Shown: positions 47,693-62,500, counted from the first letter of the stretch. The stretch is DNA of 64,000 bases from Sphagnum compactum (GCA_965153455.1 OZ234495.1:7374875-7438874); one strand, 5' to 3'. A program made the numbers and translations. Notes: generated from the letters alone by a model not told the origin.

Positions 47693-48450
47693 GGGTCCAT
47701 TCATGGTTGGGTAACCAAAAAGGACTTAAGGACCTTTTAGAGCTATTTTTTAAAAATAACATTTACATGAAAAAAAATTAAGTGAATTTTTTTTGAATAG
47801 TCCAATATAAGATAATTCATGTGTTAATGGTGTTTTTTCACATTCATACATAATTGTGTATGAATATTTTGGTTTAATGCCAGAAATGCAGAAAATCCCA
47901 AAAAATCCCAAATTGAGTTTCAATGGACAACCAAACATGTCTTTTGGCAAGATTATTTCTTGCACATGTAACTTGCATCCAAAGGTAAACATTTTGAACC
48001 CATTGAACATATTTTTTTTATCAAATGGTTTTTAAAATGTGTCCTTTGCCTTGTAGCCCTTTCCTTCAAAATTTCAAGACTTTGAAATTTTTTGTTTGAT
48101 TTGGTTTTTCATCAAGTTCATCCAATGAACATGTATTTCATAGAAGGGGGCATTTTTTTGTTGTACAACGAGTTTGAAATCAATTGTATGATTTTATGCA
48201 TTCTTTTTTTATTCTTTTATTTAAAATGTATTTTAAACACTTAATTACTTTAGTTTATAGGACTCAAAATGACATTTACATAAATCCAAATTATTTTTAT
48301 TAATCTAAGAAAACATCATTTTATCTATTGGCATACGACAATGCACTATAATTATAATAATGTAAGATAAACAAAAATCCAAAATTTTCCTTTGGAGTCT
48401 TTTTTCAGTTAAACACTCATTTTTTTGGTACCCCAATCGTGAATGGACCC
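47693..48450. mobile_element. MITE-like element with 29-bp imperfect TIRs
   Basis: Positions 47693-47721, starting GGGTCCATTCATGGTTGGG, and the complement of 48422-48450, starting GGGTCCATTCACGATTGGG, match at about 25 of 29 positions. Both are flanked by ATTG (47689-47692 and 48451-48454), a possible 4-bp target duplication. The 758-bp interior is AT-rich and encodes no transposase; the minus frame 47750-48010 has no family features. Superfamily not determined. Confidence 0.7.
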
Positions 48451-50849
48451 ATTGGAAAGATTCATCAATATGTGCTTAAACATCATCCTTAATGAATCTT
48501 CAAGAATTTATCAACTTTCAAAATTGCATCAAATGCATCCAATCCCATTTTGTCCTCATTTTGATATTTTAATATATTTCATTTGACCTAGAATTTCAAG
48601 TTGTCTTAACATAATTTTTGAAATCATTTTTTGAAAATTCTCTTCCTATAGGGAAAACAGAAACATTTTCTTTTTTTTCACACCCTTGTTCAAATAACAA
48701 AAATTTGATTAATATATAGGGATGGATATTTCAATAGAAGTGTCATCATCATGACTTTTTTAATTAAATAATTATGATATAAAAATTTGGCAAATGTTTC
48801 AAAAATAATTAGCAAAGTTGGTTGAATTTACATTTTAAAACACATTTTCCCAAAATTTTCCACAATTTTTTGTCCATAAAAAACATTAATCATCACATCA
48901 ATTCTTACAAATGCATCCATTAACATATATTTCATTCTATTTAACATTACTAATGGGGTCATAATCACACATAACTAATATTACACACAACAATTTCATT
49001 ACTATTATTGTATAATTGTTCCTAAGTCTTTCTTTCAAGTTCCCCCATGTTTTCATTGGGTTGTGAAATATTAATCATTAGTCGCTGCAATTTTGTCATC
49101 AACTATTATATTATTGATTTGAAGGGGAATTATCTTCAACTTGTTTCCTTGCTTTTGGGTTAAATAATGCAAATTTAATGTCACACTTGTTATAATAATT
49201 GATAATGTTCTTATCACCTTCAACTTTGCATTTTTTTCTAACAATGACCATTAAAACTTATTACACATTCATGTTTCATTTTTGTTGACTGTAACTACAA
49301 CTCAAGGTTGTCATAATGTTAAGGCATTTGTCATGATTTGACACGTCAATTTTAACATAGAACGTCATAACCCTATTTTGACACTGACATTAATGATTTT
49401 TGATTAGGTGACCGAAGTTTTTTGATTGCCTAGGTTGATGATTGAAGGTGACCAAAAATTCAGTCATTGGAAATTCAATTGCTTGATCTAGTTATCAAAA
49501 AAATTCAATCATTAACTATGTTCATTGAAAATGGAAACTTTCCACAATTAAATATATGATAAATGTCCCTTAGACGTTAACCAAGAAAATTTGAAAAATT
49601 TGAATTATTTTACTACAATTTCTATCTAACTTAAGTGCATGGTTTGGTAGATGACAAATATTGTATCATCAATATTTGATGTGCTTATTATAATTCACCC
49701 CATTCCATGTAACATGCAAACCATTAGTCTTGACATAGTCATGAGTAGGTTCCATTCTATTTGTTCTTGCCATACATTTTCCTTTAATGCCTAAACTTTC
49801 TATTATTTTTTTAACAAGTTTTGATTTGGGTCTTATTCTCCAAGTCACCTTTTGAGTTGAAATAATTTTGATAAATTTTTTTAAAATATTTTATTTAGAA
49901 CCACATATCAATTAGATAACATAACAAAATGATAACGGTCATGATTTATTATCATTAAGCTATTGAAAACTTAATAAATCCAATGTGTACCTTTCAACCA
50001 TGTCGCATGCTCAAATCCATTTGGATTTAGTAGTTTTTTTATTTTTTAAAAGAACTCCATTTGCATCTAAAATTATGTAACACCCCCACAAACATAAAAT
50101 TGTTTCATAATTGTTGAACCCAAAATCATGAATTTTAATGAGGTTTGGGACAATGATTAATTGCTTTGGTGACATAATAATTACATTTTTTGTTCACAAG
50201 TATGTTGCCAATTGTTGGTTGGCCTACCTAGTTAAGTTTGAATTAATAGTAGGCTAAATTAAGTTAAGCTAAATATAATTTTCATTTCAGGTTTGGAATC
50301 TAATTTCATGTGAATGAAGTTTCAAAATTTGAAATGTTTAGGGTTATACCCATGTTTGTGCTTTGCAATCTCCTCTTTTCTATTTAAGGACTTTAGAACA
50401 TGTTTGTGTGAGAGAACACCTTTAGTGCAATTTTGGTTTTCGTTGTACATGCATGTGCGCTTGTTAGGCTTGTATACTTGCATTATGATTTGCAAGTAAA
50501 TGACATTCTATGTGCTATAACATTGTGAGGGTTTATTATTATTTGGTTGTTGATTGTGGACAATGATAAATGTAGGTGTAGACATGGTAATTCATGCTAG
50601 AAAACATTCACCAATTCATTGGGGATTAAGAGTCGAAATTGAACACAAATAAATTTTACATCTTTAAAAAGAGCCAACATTATTCACCTAATATATGGTT
50701 GTTTATGAAGAAATCTACAATTCCTCAAATCATAAACACATAACCTATCACTATGCATTGTTTGATCGCGAAAGCAAGTTTGGAGTGTTGGACCTCATTA
50801 CGTGTTTAGTTATGGGAAAATTATAGTTAAGTCTCCCAATTTCACACTG
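48451..50849. other. AT-rich unassigned sequence
   Basis: No supported gene or element. The 61-codon plus frame at 50314-50499 is Cys/Leu-rich and unassigned. Confidence 0.5.
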
Positions 50850-50960
50850 TCAAGTTCTTACACAATTATCTTTGTAATCCAAACAACTTATCAAGTTCTT
50901 AAAACAAATATCTTGACATAGACCTTGTGAGTCGTCAAGTCCTTCACACAAATATCTTGG
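50850..50960 (+). repeat. Short tandem repeat, about 42-bp unit, three copies
   Basis: TCAAGTTCTTACACAATTAT, TCAAGTTCTTAAAACAAATA and TCAAGTCCTTCACACAAATA occur at about 50850, 50891 and 50935, each followed by a CTTTG/CTTGA/CTTGG word. Confidence 0.7.
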
Positions 50961-52380
50961 TAGTGAGAAGGATCTTGCTCACCTTATCAGACAGGTGAAT
51001 GATTTCAGTGACCTTTCCTACATGTAGCATTTACATTAATATGTCACCATGAGTCATTCAATCAGTAGATAACATAAGACTAAACCGAAACTTTATTTTA
51101 CATATCCCAAGTCGCTACGAGCACCTATTAGCTTAATCAAGTTCCAAAGTCGTTTCTGAGAAAACAATGCAGAAGAAACTGGAGGTGCTTGTTACCAGCT
51201 GATACTCCTTAGTTCCATCCACCACCACATAGATAGCTGAGAACAACTACACCCACTAGCTATGGCATAGTCAAGCCCCTGCCCATGATCTTGGGCAAAG
51301 AAAGTGAGCCCATTAGAGTGAGCTAGGTCATGCACTCCACATAATGGGAAAGGGCAAGGTCATTCCATGACATTAAAGTCTGGGGGTGGTAGATTCAAAC
51401 CCTTTGAAAAAAAATCATGTTCAAAGGACATTTTGGTGACTATTATGAGTGTATGATCATCACTGGAAGATTATGTCATAGAATGTGGTCAAGAAAATAT
51501 GACATAATCTGCCACCCAAGACCTTAATGCAGGCATAGAGTGGCGTATTACTGCGGGGCATATTATTTCAAAATGTGTAGCTCCTGACTAGCAACCAGGA
51601 ACGATTTAGGAAAGTCAATCACCAAATTTTCCTTCTTGCTCCTTGTTGCAGCCCCTTGTGATTTTGAGAGATTGTTCCCATGCTACTTGGTGTCAGCAAA
51701 TATGTTGACTGGCAAACAATGTTAAAAGCCCCTAACGCACACAAGATTTGTTCAGAGGGCCAAGGAGATTTACCAAATTTTCTTTGTTTTTCGCGCTGCT
51801 TTGGCCGTGTTGGGCGGTTATCATAAACAGGAATAGACCCTGAAGGTCATTAGGCTGGTTCCAAGGGTTCACAACTGTGGTTCCCAACATATCAAAAGAA
51901 CTGGGTCCGATATGTAACCATGGCTCTCATATCTAACACCTGACTATAAAACTGCCGGTTCTTTACCAGTCTTTCACACAAAAACCATCAGTTCTTTGAG
52001 GTTCAGATTGAAATAACCAAACCCAACGACTCTTTGCTTCTGACTTTTCCCAGAAAATCATAATAGGTGGTTCTCTGATTCCGAAACATTTAAAAAACAG
52101 AACTGAATCATGGATCTCTAGGGTAGACTGGCCAGTGACCAAACACTTAAGTGCTCAGGACAGGCTGGATCCAAGGGGAGGGCTCCGTTGTTTCTGGTCT
52201 CCAAACAAAACTTAAACCCCGCCTCTTGGTGCATCTGACACACTAACAATCATTGAAAACGGATTAGAAATGAGAAAGTTACAACCACCCAAAGTAAAGG
52301 GAGTCAAGAACTCAAAAAAACCAAACCACCAAATGCTACCACCAAATGCTACCAAAGCCAGTTTCCTAACACCCAAACAA
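50961..52380. other. GC-richer unassigned sequence
   Basis: No recognisable coding region despite more balanced composition. Contains AGATTCAAACCC (about 51391), which resembles a B box and is followed by an A-run, but no good A box. The block at 51840-52110 is rich in GGTTC/GAACC words like 1035-1335. Confidence 0.45.
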
Positions 52381-52394
52381 TATGTTGCTCCGTT

Positions 52395-52680
52395 GCTATT
52401 AGACTTCCAAGATCATTTGTAGAACTTCAAGTGAAGCTCCTATAGCACTTTAAATTATTTAAAATGAATAAAAAATAAGAAAGTTATGAAGTTTGAAAGT
52501 AAGAGAGGTCCAAAGAAAATAAATAAAAATGTGTTTTGTAAGTTACAAAGCTTATTTTTCTTCTTGTTATTTTTTCATTATTCTCTTTTCTTTTGCATTT
52601 CAAAGATGATTTCTAAAGCTTGAGGGTAGTGCTCCCATAACATTTTAAATCACTCAAAATGAAGCACATATGATGAAAAT
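52395..52680. repeat. Degenerate direct duplication, about 205 bp
   Basis: CAAGATCATTTGTAGAACTT...AGTGAAGCTCCTATAGCA...TTTAAAATGAATAA recurs as CAAAGATGATTTCTAAAGCTT...AGTGCTCCCATAACA...CTCAAAATGAAGCA about 205 bp later. Confidence 0.5.
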
Positions 52681-52699
52681 ACAAATAAATGTTCGATCG

Positions 52700-54460
52700 T
52701 AGGCAGATGATCAATGATGGGCCAGTCTACCCTATACATTCAAATAACCTCACAGCATTGTGAGTGTTGTGGTTCTCTTTTTTTTTAACAATATGAAACA
52801 CGTGCCTAATTTCTTTAAAGTAATTCATTTTTATTTTATTTAAAAATTCAATGACAAAATTGTTGAATATTCAATAACTCTTGCATTGTTGGTGTTGGTA
52901 TAAAAATGAGGAGAACACCTCAGTGCATCCCTACCTACTCATGCAGAACTTTCTAACAGTACAAAGAGGGTGGCAAGAGGTGCTGGATTGTTTAGGAGAT
53001 CTCAATGTGACAAATCGAAACAAGCAACGAAACAAGCAACTCATCACATCATGACTCTGCCTTGTATGGTGGGTTCAAAGTTAAACCCAAAACTTTCAAT
53101 ATTGGATTAAAAAATTTCATCTGGATGCATGATGAAAACCGCTTGTCCATCTTATATGAGCAGATGAATGTCCACATGTCACTCACACAATGGTTCAAGG
53201 TTGAGCCAAAATTTTATCCCCAAATCCAGCACAGATGCCTAAGCTCTTCCCTATGGGCAGAGCCAACAAACAAGTTACCTTCCTTATTGGATGGTCCTCC
53301 CAGGCCCCCCATTTTGGCCCCGATCAGTGTTTACCACATGCAACATACCCTGTTAATGATTGCCCCATCCCCGGCCATAAACATGAAAAAGTAAACAGTA
53401 TAATGAGAGAGGTGATCTAATTGACACCACCTTGGGCCAATCATTATGGTTGTCGAAACAAACCCCTCCATAAGTCTCTTTATTGACCCTATTGGAGGGT
53501 AATGTATCTCCATATATTTACAGGTCCAAACTTAGTTACACACTATTTAAGTGTCTCACTTCAGACCAAATATAGTGTGCATGCCATTTAGCTGTTGCGA
53601 GTGGAGATTCTCTAACGCTAAAGTTTCTATACCTACTTATAGCGTCTCCAGTGTTAGGGCATGTAGTTGCCACGCCACAATCATTTGGCGAGCTCAGTTT
53701 AGCCCCTTTCACATAAAGATCAAAGCTGTAGCATCCGTTGCGGAACTCCTCCCAATTGTCCCTCCCTCCCCCACCCAGAGTAGGGATTCGTGAACATGCC
53801 TGAAGTTAGTTTTCATATGGAAAGCCCAACCCTCACACAAGAGCAGGTCCACCATGGCTGACATGAAGACAATTTGTATTCTTCTCCAAATCAGTTAGGT
53901 GCACAAAACGAATTTGAATAAAATTTAGAGAGACAGGTGGAGGGCACGGTCGATCCAGGGGTTGTTGACAATCTCGACCACCATGTTGGAAGCAATTTGG
54001 AAACAAGACACTGCAAGTCTACTCAACCTATGGAGATTCGCCATGTGATGTGTTGGCCGGTGACATGTTGAACGCAACAACAAAGTTTTCCGCTTCTTTT
54101 GCGTACTTGTTACGAGTCTTGTGGTCTGGGGCTCAGAGGAGGATATGATCATCATTGAACAGGTTTACATGAGCAATTTTGGAGACACCCCAAGGCACAC
54201 TTCTAGTGCGGGATGAAATAGTTTCCTAAGGTCAGAGAGTTAATGTTAGTAGGTAGTTGCTGTTGGGGCCAAATTGGAGGCGAGAAATTGACATTTAATT
54301 GGCGACAATTGGCAAGAAATTTCACCATATTGGTGTTAACAGAACATTTGTCATGCCTTGGTGGAGCTGCTCTTAATCTTAGCAATCTACCTTAAAGAGT
54401 ATGAAACTACAAGGGGGAAAAGCCTAGCAACCCAGCTTTTTGTGTAAACCATCCCAAGAA
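52700..54460. other. GC-richer unassigned sequence
   Basis: Several short frames on both strands. The minus-strand segment at 54155-53925 (ending VVEIVNNPWIDRALHLSL) is protein-like but unrecognised, and no exon structure can be drawn. It may be a fragment of a decayed gene. No confident feature. Confidence 0.45.
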
Positions 54461-57400
54461 CTCGAAATAGTATGTACAAGTAAAAGAATCACAATCTCAA
54501 GAAATTAGCTATGCAAGTGGCAATGTGGAATCATGTTTCGGGCATTCATATTATTGTTTAATGAGTCACATAATGGCTATAGGCCAAAGATTGGTATGCA
54601 AAAACCATGACGCTATCACTAGATTTTGAAAATAGAACATCTACTTCAATTGATCTACTGTAATTTTCAATGACTTAACTCATTTGTTTTGGAGCTAGAA
54701 TCTTTATAAAACTTATTTTGGAGTTCACAACCATAATTTAGATTGTGACTTCTTCATCATATTGCTTGCAACCTCACCTCCCTTCTTGATCACTTCATCT
54801 TCAAATATAACTTGTTTGTTACCTTTTAGAACCACTCCTTAGTACTCTTAAGTTGTTCATTCCAAATCCCTAATCAAATTTCCATTAAAACCTTCCTCTT
54901 TTGGACATGTGTTCCACCTTCTACTTTTCCTACTCCATATCTTAAAAAAAGTCCGGCCACACCTAGAAATAAGTACAAGACATGTACATGGCATTCACAC
55001 ATGACAATATCCTAACATTAACTCTAGGTTGGACTTTGACGTGGCATTTAAATTTAGTGTTGGTGTTAAGTTAACAATTAGTGGAAATTTACCATTCAAA
55101 ATACACATGATTGAAGAGAAATTGACAAGTAATTTTGTGTCAAGTTATAATAGTAGAAAATGATCAAGTTGGTGGGAGCCTAAAAAATCTCTTATCAATC
55201 CCCCATCACCCCTCTCCTGCTTGTGTTCATCCATGTACACCTTGTGCATTGCAAACCCCCATGACATTTGTACACATACAAACACAAACATAATTCTTCA
55301 AGTTTTCAAGATTGTATGCATTATGGTGCATATAATCTTGTTCAAGTGGCAATCATCAGATCTAATGTAGTTTAAATTTCTGAACTGGTAGTCACTAGGG
55401 TGCACAAAGAATTGTTCAAAAAGTGATCACTATCTAGTGTAGTCCAAATTTATCAAATGGCAATTAATAAAGAGTATTCAAAATTGATTGCTTGTGAAAA
55501 TCGTTGTTTCTATCTACACAACTTTTTTAATTCAATGGAAGATTCATCAAACAATGTTCCATAAATCCACATATCTGAGTGACTATTGTGTCAATAAATA
55601 GTTGCATCAATATGTGCACATTAACATGTTGGTAAAAAGATGATGACAATGAAAAAGACAAATATGATAAAAGTGATATCATGCAAGTAGGGAATCTTTT
55701 ATAATAATATTTAATTTTATTTCATAAATAGTCTAATGTCATGGCTAGGTCTGGACATGAAGCAAATACTTAAGATAGAGTTGGTGGTTAGTTGCCACAA
55801 TGCTTAGGGGGAAAACTAATTGTTAAAAAAAATTATATTGCCTATGTCAAACAAGGTATTATTTGCGGGTTATTGTGTGAAGAACATTTTTCTCCCCATC
55901 CTATTATTACTTAATTTTATAATATGAACATATTAAAAACATTTTAAAAAAAATTGCATTAGATTCTTATATCTTATATTTATTTAAATATTTAATTTTA
56001 ATATTTGAAGTTGTGAGGAGTGATGGACATACAACTAAATATGGTAAGATCATGTGATAAAACTATTATATTTTTGACATATCGTATGTACTTAACATAT
56101 CCTGCAATTAGGTAATTAGGAAGTGGAAGAACAAAATACCCATTTAAAGTGGAAGTTTTTTCAAAATGATTCAAATATGAATGGTGTGAAGGGATCTTTC
56201 ACTTTATGTTCCTTCACATTTGGTTATTAGGTCATTTATTGATACTAATTCATTTATTAATATATTGATTGAATTTGTAACAAATAATATATGATGTTTT
56301 AATACATATGTTATATTTAAAATATGTTTCTATTAACGCATATCCTATATAATCATATCTTGGTTTTCAAAATAAACGTAATCATTAAATAGAACTAATT
56401 AAATTATAATTTTTACCCAACAACCAATACATGGGACCTTCCATTTTTATTCATATTTTTTTAAATTAAAGAAATGTCACCCCCCTACCATAATGTTAGT
56501 CGCTCCAATTTAAAACCCTAATCACTTCATGTTAAGCACCATCCTTTGTTTAATTCATGTACAATCCTAGGTGTGGCCAATGTATAATATACTATAACAT
56601 GTGGACATTATTATTCTATTCTAAACTATTTAATAAAATAAAATAAACAATAATTACAATACCATGCTACAAGTGAATTTTTATTAATTTCACACAATTT
56701 GGATTCCAATGTCCAACTACCATGCCCAACTTGAAGTACTCAACTGCCCAAGGTGAATCTTCTAGCCTATTATATTGTTTAAGTATACATACAATATTTC
56801 TCTTGTGAAATGAAAAAAAAACAATAAAAAGATTGAATGAAGTGCCAAGGAATGGATTATGGATTCCAATAGTAAAGTTGAGGAAATTGTGAATAAAACA
56901 TTACATAAAAGATTGTTAATACCAACTTTGAGATATATAATCTCACAAAAAATTAATATTACTATAAATGAACACATCACATAAAGACGACATTGAATAA
57001 TTATATTTACACGTTTAGTAAATATGCAATTAGTTTACAAAGGAAATTCATTGTAAAATTTAAAAATTGATTTGAAATGTGAAACTAGTAAACTAAAACA
57101 ATTTGAATAAGATTATGCCTTACATATAGGCGATAAAAGTGATGCCACATAGACATTAATTTGGGTCCAACTTACAAGGTAAAGTAGGCCAAAAACTAGT
57201 CCTCAAAGGCCAAAAATAATAATTGTGTTAACAATAGATTAAAAAGTACGTGACACCTTGTGAAATTGACCTTTAAACCTACATGATTGTATCAAACTTG
57301 ATATTGAAAAGTTTTTGGAATTAAAAAAATTTGTCAATTTTTTTTCATAAATTACTTTTGATCTATTTTCCCAAACATGTGATATTTCATAAATTGCACA

Positions 57401-59250
57401 AAAGAGCATTTTCCACATTCATTGGGAACAATTTATGAAATCCAAGCATATGGTGTATCTAATATTTGTTTAAGACATTTACCATCATGTTAATCTAATT
57501 CATTTGATATACATAGTGAAAAATATATTGTTAAAAGCTTTAAACCTAGATGGAAATTTTATTTTTGAAGGACTTCACATTGTCATAATCCAATGATTCA
57601 AATTTCAAATAATGTGTATTTCAAATAATGTGACAATTGTTCAAACATTAATAACACATCATTTGAATTACTTGAATTTCAAAAATATATGATATGAATT
57701 GGAGTAACAAACTTGCAATAAATATATAAAATAATGAAAATAATATAATACATAGGGCTGATCATATATGATTCATTTAATATGACAGGATTTACATCCC
57801 AAAATTTATGGTATTGCTAAATAACTAAAATGAAAAAAATGAAAAAAATGTTTTTATTGGTGAATAAGGATGACAAACAAGCATGTTTTATTTTGCTTGG
57901 ATCCATTTAGCTTATATATCATGAAAGATGACACCCACACCCCAAATAAACTAGTTAAATATTAGTTTGTTATATATATTGAGTGGGAGTATTGATATTT
58001 GTCATTTGGGTAATTGAAAAATCAAAGAAATAAATTTATTTCATGAAAATTAAATATGGAAAAGAGATGGTAACCATACAATCTTTCAAGTTAAAGAATT
58101 AGAAATGTATTTAGTTTAGTTTTAGATGCCATTGTACACAATTATTTATGTAAAACAAATATTTAAGAGCTATGGGTTGAAATACAACATAGATGCACTA
58201 CTAGATTTCATCATTGTGATCTTTGGGGTAATTTGTAATTTACAATAGCAGAAAGTTGTAAAAAGATTGTTGGTGTTTTGTCACTATGTAAAAAAGGTGG
58301 TCATACCATTTAAGTTGCATAAAATATGTTGAATATCATGACAATGAACATGTTGGGACAACTTGAAATTTGTAAACCATGATAATAACATGAATGATTA
58401 TTTTGACCAAACAAGAAGAATGCAAAACATATGATTGCCAAAAATTTGGGAAATCATTTTTGTGTTCATCTTCATCTTGAGTGGTTTTTATAACAACATT
58501 GTTATTAGATCAAATGACATGGAAAGAAGAATAACCTTGGAGTATTCAAATTTATGAAGTGCATGGAAAACATAATGCATTTGTAGTTTGTGGTTGTGAT
58601 AGATGTATAACATCAACTGAACCTTTAATGCTTTCAAAATAGTGAGATGAGTATAGTCTAAAGTTTAACTTTGTGTTTATAGATGACAAGAACATTTTTT
58701 TTAAAATGGTTTATGTGAAAATAGACAATGAATTTGAAGTGATGGGGTGTAAATCAAATTTTATAAGAAATTGGTCAAGGAGTGTCCATTTCATTTCTTG
58801 AAACTTGACAACATAGCTAATAGAAACTCTTTTGGAGTTTGCAAAACTTTGTTTCAATACAATGTTGAATGAATAGTTATTTTTTGAATATCAAAACTTT
58901 AAAGAAAAAAAAAACCATTTTTGATGTAAAATTGAAAATTTTGTGGGTCCACCCAATCAACTTCTTCCACTACACATGTTGTGCATTGAATCATATTTTA
59001 TTGATATTGGAAAGGTTTCATGGTATCAATTCCATAAGTATAAAAGTAACCTTTTGTAACTAACCATGCCTTGAATTGGTCAACAAAACTTTGGTTTAGT
59101 CTTAACTTTTGACCCAATCTACCCATTCACATTTCATTTGTTTTCTTCTAAGAAGAAGAATTCTTAATTTCAAAGGGTTTTTGTGTTTGCTTTTGGGGGG
59201 GAGGGGGTAATGACACATGTTCATAAAATATTCCCAATCTTTGACAAGTA
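54461..59250. other. AT-rich unassigned sequence
   Basis: No recognised gene or mobile element. The stretch 55330-55440 contains CAAGTGGCAATCATC words that faintly resemble repeat R. Open frames are short and biased by composition. Confidence 0.5.
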
Positions 59251-59252
59251 TC

Positions 59253-59590
59253 CAACTTGATGGTGGACTTGATGGTTGGAAAATTTGATTGAATGTAAAG
59301 ACAAAAGGTGATTGTTTTTATGGATTTGTTGTTATATTACACTTCTAACTATTTTTTAAAAATTGTATTGTTTTAACCCTAGGTAATTCACCCATTGGAA
59401 CAATGGGTGTTCCAATTGGGTCAATCCATAATAACAAATCTACAAGAACAATCAACCAATGAAAAAATTATCTAATTTGATGGTGGACTCGATGGTTGGA
59501 AAGTTTGATGAACATTGTACTTGAACAAGAGCTATGGATTTGTTATTATATCAAGCTTGTAACTATTTGTGAAGAGGTTGTATTGTCTTC
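59253..59590 (+). repeat. Direct duplication, period about 216 bp
   Basis: TTGATGGTGGACTTGATGGT...TATGGATTTGTTGTTATAT...TAACTATTT...TTGTATTGT at 59258-59375 recurs as TTGATGGTGGACTCGATGGT...TATGGATTTGTTATTATAT...TAACTATTT...TTGTATTGT at 59478-59590. Confidence 0.8.
59389..59409. repeat. Perfect hairpin, 9-bp stem
   Basis: CACCCATTG-GAA-CAATGGGTG lies between the two units of the 216-bp duplication. The sequence after it (TTCCAATTGGGT) repeats the same words, so the site is locally palindromic. It is not followed by a T-tract, so a Pol III terminator is not suggested. Confidence 0.7.
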
Positions 59591-59599
59591 TCCTTTAAA

Positions 59600-62500
59600 A
59601 ATTCATCCTATGTAAGTTGAAAGGGTCATTTTCATATTAATTGTTTTTTAAAAATTGGTTGCTTTTGAAGCCAAACTTATTAAATTAAGGTTTTACTTAG
59701 TGGTAAACCTTCTTTTTTTATTGATAATAATTCTTTTGGGTTAAACTTTCAACACCACAAGAAAATAAAATAGCATATTTGTGTGAGAGTACAAGTGATC
59801 AATTTTTTTTCATATGTTTCCCATTCATGTATGTAGCATTATTCCCATTGGGCTTGTTTGACTTCGTAAACACATTTAGTTCATGTTTTCAAACCAAGTA
59901 ATTGAGTGAGGTGGTAAACAACTTACAAAAACACAATTCATTATTGTGATTTGAATCACATTAATGTTTAATTTGAAGTTGTGATAACAATTGTAATGCC
60001 CAATTTGTTGGCACAATTTGGGGAGACCAAATTTGATGTTTGATCACCAAAACATGTATAAACAATATAACAATTATAATAGATATATTGTTAATCTTGC
60101 GAAATTTTGGATATATTAGACAACAACAAGATAGGATTAAATATAAGTACTTTTTTGTAGTGTATTTTGATTGTGACATAGATGTAATTTTATCAAAAGC
60201 CTAAACCACATCTGAATTTTAAAATTTTGACATAAGGCAACCATTTTGCTTATGTTCATATTCATTGTTCATGAATAGAATTTTTTAAAAAGTTTTATTC
60301 TCATGCCAATATGAACTTTAGAAAATTGTTGCATTCTAGGGCCTTTAAAAATTCATTAAAGTACATTTCATGTTATGAAATGGCATAGAAATTTGCATTT
60401 ATGGTTCACCAACACATAATTGAATCCTGGGTAAAAGATAAATGTTGTTCATTGAATTTTTTAATTTAATGAGTCCATATGCATAATTTTGTAGGATAAT
60501 TTTCACTTTTAGTGATTAGATGAAAAATCACCCATCAATTTTATTTAATTATTTTGATATATAATTTTTCTCACTTAGCAATTATAATTATTCAATGCAT
60601 GAAAATTGAATCCCTTTTCAAAAGACGTGTGTTCTAATTTATCACCTAGGTATCTAAACTTGGGAGGGTGCAAATGTTTTTGCCTTTGTACATGATTTTA
60701 TGGACATTCTAGTTTGCAAATGCCCTTGAACATCTTTGTTGGTAACAATTGTCCTTAAAAAAATACACCATGTGTAGGGAATGTCCTTTTGAATTTTGGT
60801 AGTAGCCAATTCTGCTTGCAAATTCATAATCATTGTAGTAGTTTTATTAAGGACATGAACAACAATGCAAATCTATTATTTTTATTCAACATTTGAATTC
60901 AAATCCAATTGTGAAATTGTCTCTTCCAATGAAATTGTTTTGTTTCAACATGTAAGGAACAACTAGTTCATGTTTGATGCAGTATTAAATTTATTTTTAT
61001 TTTTCTATTTATGGGTGAAATCAAACTAAGGGTGAGCCACTTTTCATTAAAAAAGGTGATGTATAACGAGCATTATAGTATGCAATAAGTTAAAATCTTG
61101 ATGGTATTCTTTGGATATTATTAAAAACACAAACAAAAAAAGTTAAAATTTGCATGACAACATCTTGGAACTCAATGTTCATTTTGAGTCAAAATGAATC
61201 TTGATTCAATAGTTAGATGAAGAGGATTGGATCAAATTAATGTACATACAGTATATAACATACAATTTTTCAACGACCATAGGGCTTCATGTTTGTGGTT
61301 CATGAAACATTACCAAAAAAAATAAAATTGAAAAAATAATGCAATGCCCATTTATAAAATCTCCTCCTCTTTGATATGGTAGTGGTTTTTTTCCTTAAAA
61401 ATATATTAATATGCATTTTTTGTTCAAAAATGCAAAAAACACACATTCTTTGAATGAAATTTCATCCAAAAACTTTAAGTCTTTAAATGGTCCTAGATTT
61501 AATTCATGTGTATCAATATCATACACCATAAAAAATTCGCCCAAAAATTTCATTCATTTGACCTTAATTTTGAAATATATATGCAATTTTTTTGAACTTT
61601 GTGACAAGTATTATTATGTCACAAATATACTCCATACATTCAAGTTTTTCATTGTTTTTTGGATTATTAAAAATGATTGATTATATTAAGTTTCAAGTTA
61701 ATCAAATGTATTTAAAACAAGCCAAAAAAATCCAAGATGTGATGTCCATACATTACCCAAGAAAGTAATTGCAGAAAGATTATACTTGTGATTATAATTT
61801 TTGGGGGGCTTAGTGTGCTTATGCCCTTATTGGAGTCAAGCAAGATTCATTTGAAACATTAATTTTCATAAATTTTATAGGATGTGATATAAATTTAACT
61901 ATTGAATCATTCTTAAATAAGATGTGGAAATATGATCTTTCAAAAAAGTTAACATTCTTTAACTCAAAAATGTTTTTATGATCATCCTTAGATGTTTGAG
62001 TTATTAGTTATTTCATGAAGGAAATAAGATGGAAATGGTTGTCAATGATCCTTAGATGTGATAATAAGTTATGTCATTAAGCAATGGGTATAATAGAAGT
62101 TGTTGATGTAGACATGTAATAGCAAACATGTGATCCATTGGAATTGCTAGTGGCATATTTTGTTGTTTGTTATTTACATTATTTGTCTAAACACAAAGAC
62201 CTACATATGTAAGTTGCAATGATTGATTTAAATAATAATAGGGGGAGCCATTACAAGTGTAATCATTATTTAATTTTCATGTTGTAAAATGTTAACTTAA
62301 ATTAATGTTAAAATTACTTTCAACAAGCATTATCTTTAAGTAAATTTTGTTGAATGCAAGAAGAATATGTTTATATTTAAAATCCAAAATTTCCTACATA
62401 ACATGCAACATACACCTAAAGGTAAAAACATGGTAAAGTAGACCAAAGAATTAGTTCGCAACATAAATGGAAAGTGGCCATCAAGTAGGCCTTGGTATAT

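Noticed and set aside
51330-51425. Possible SINE around AGATTCAAACCC and a following A-run
   Set aside because: The B box is good but no convincing A box lies 30-60 bp upstream and no body or tail boundary could be set.
53925-54155. Protein-like minus frame ending VNNPWIDRALHLSL
   Set aside because: It is suggestive of an old exon, but there is no family match I can name and no neighbouring exons or splice sites that make a gene model.
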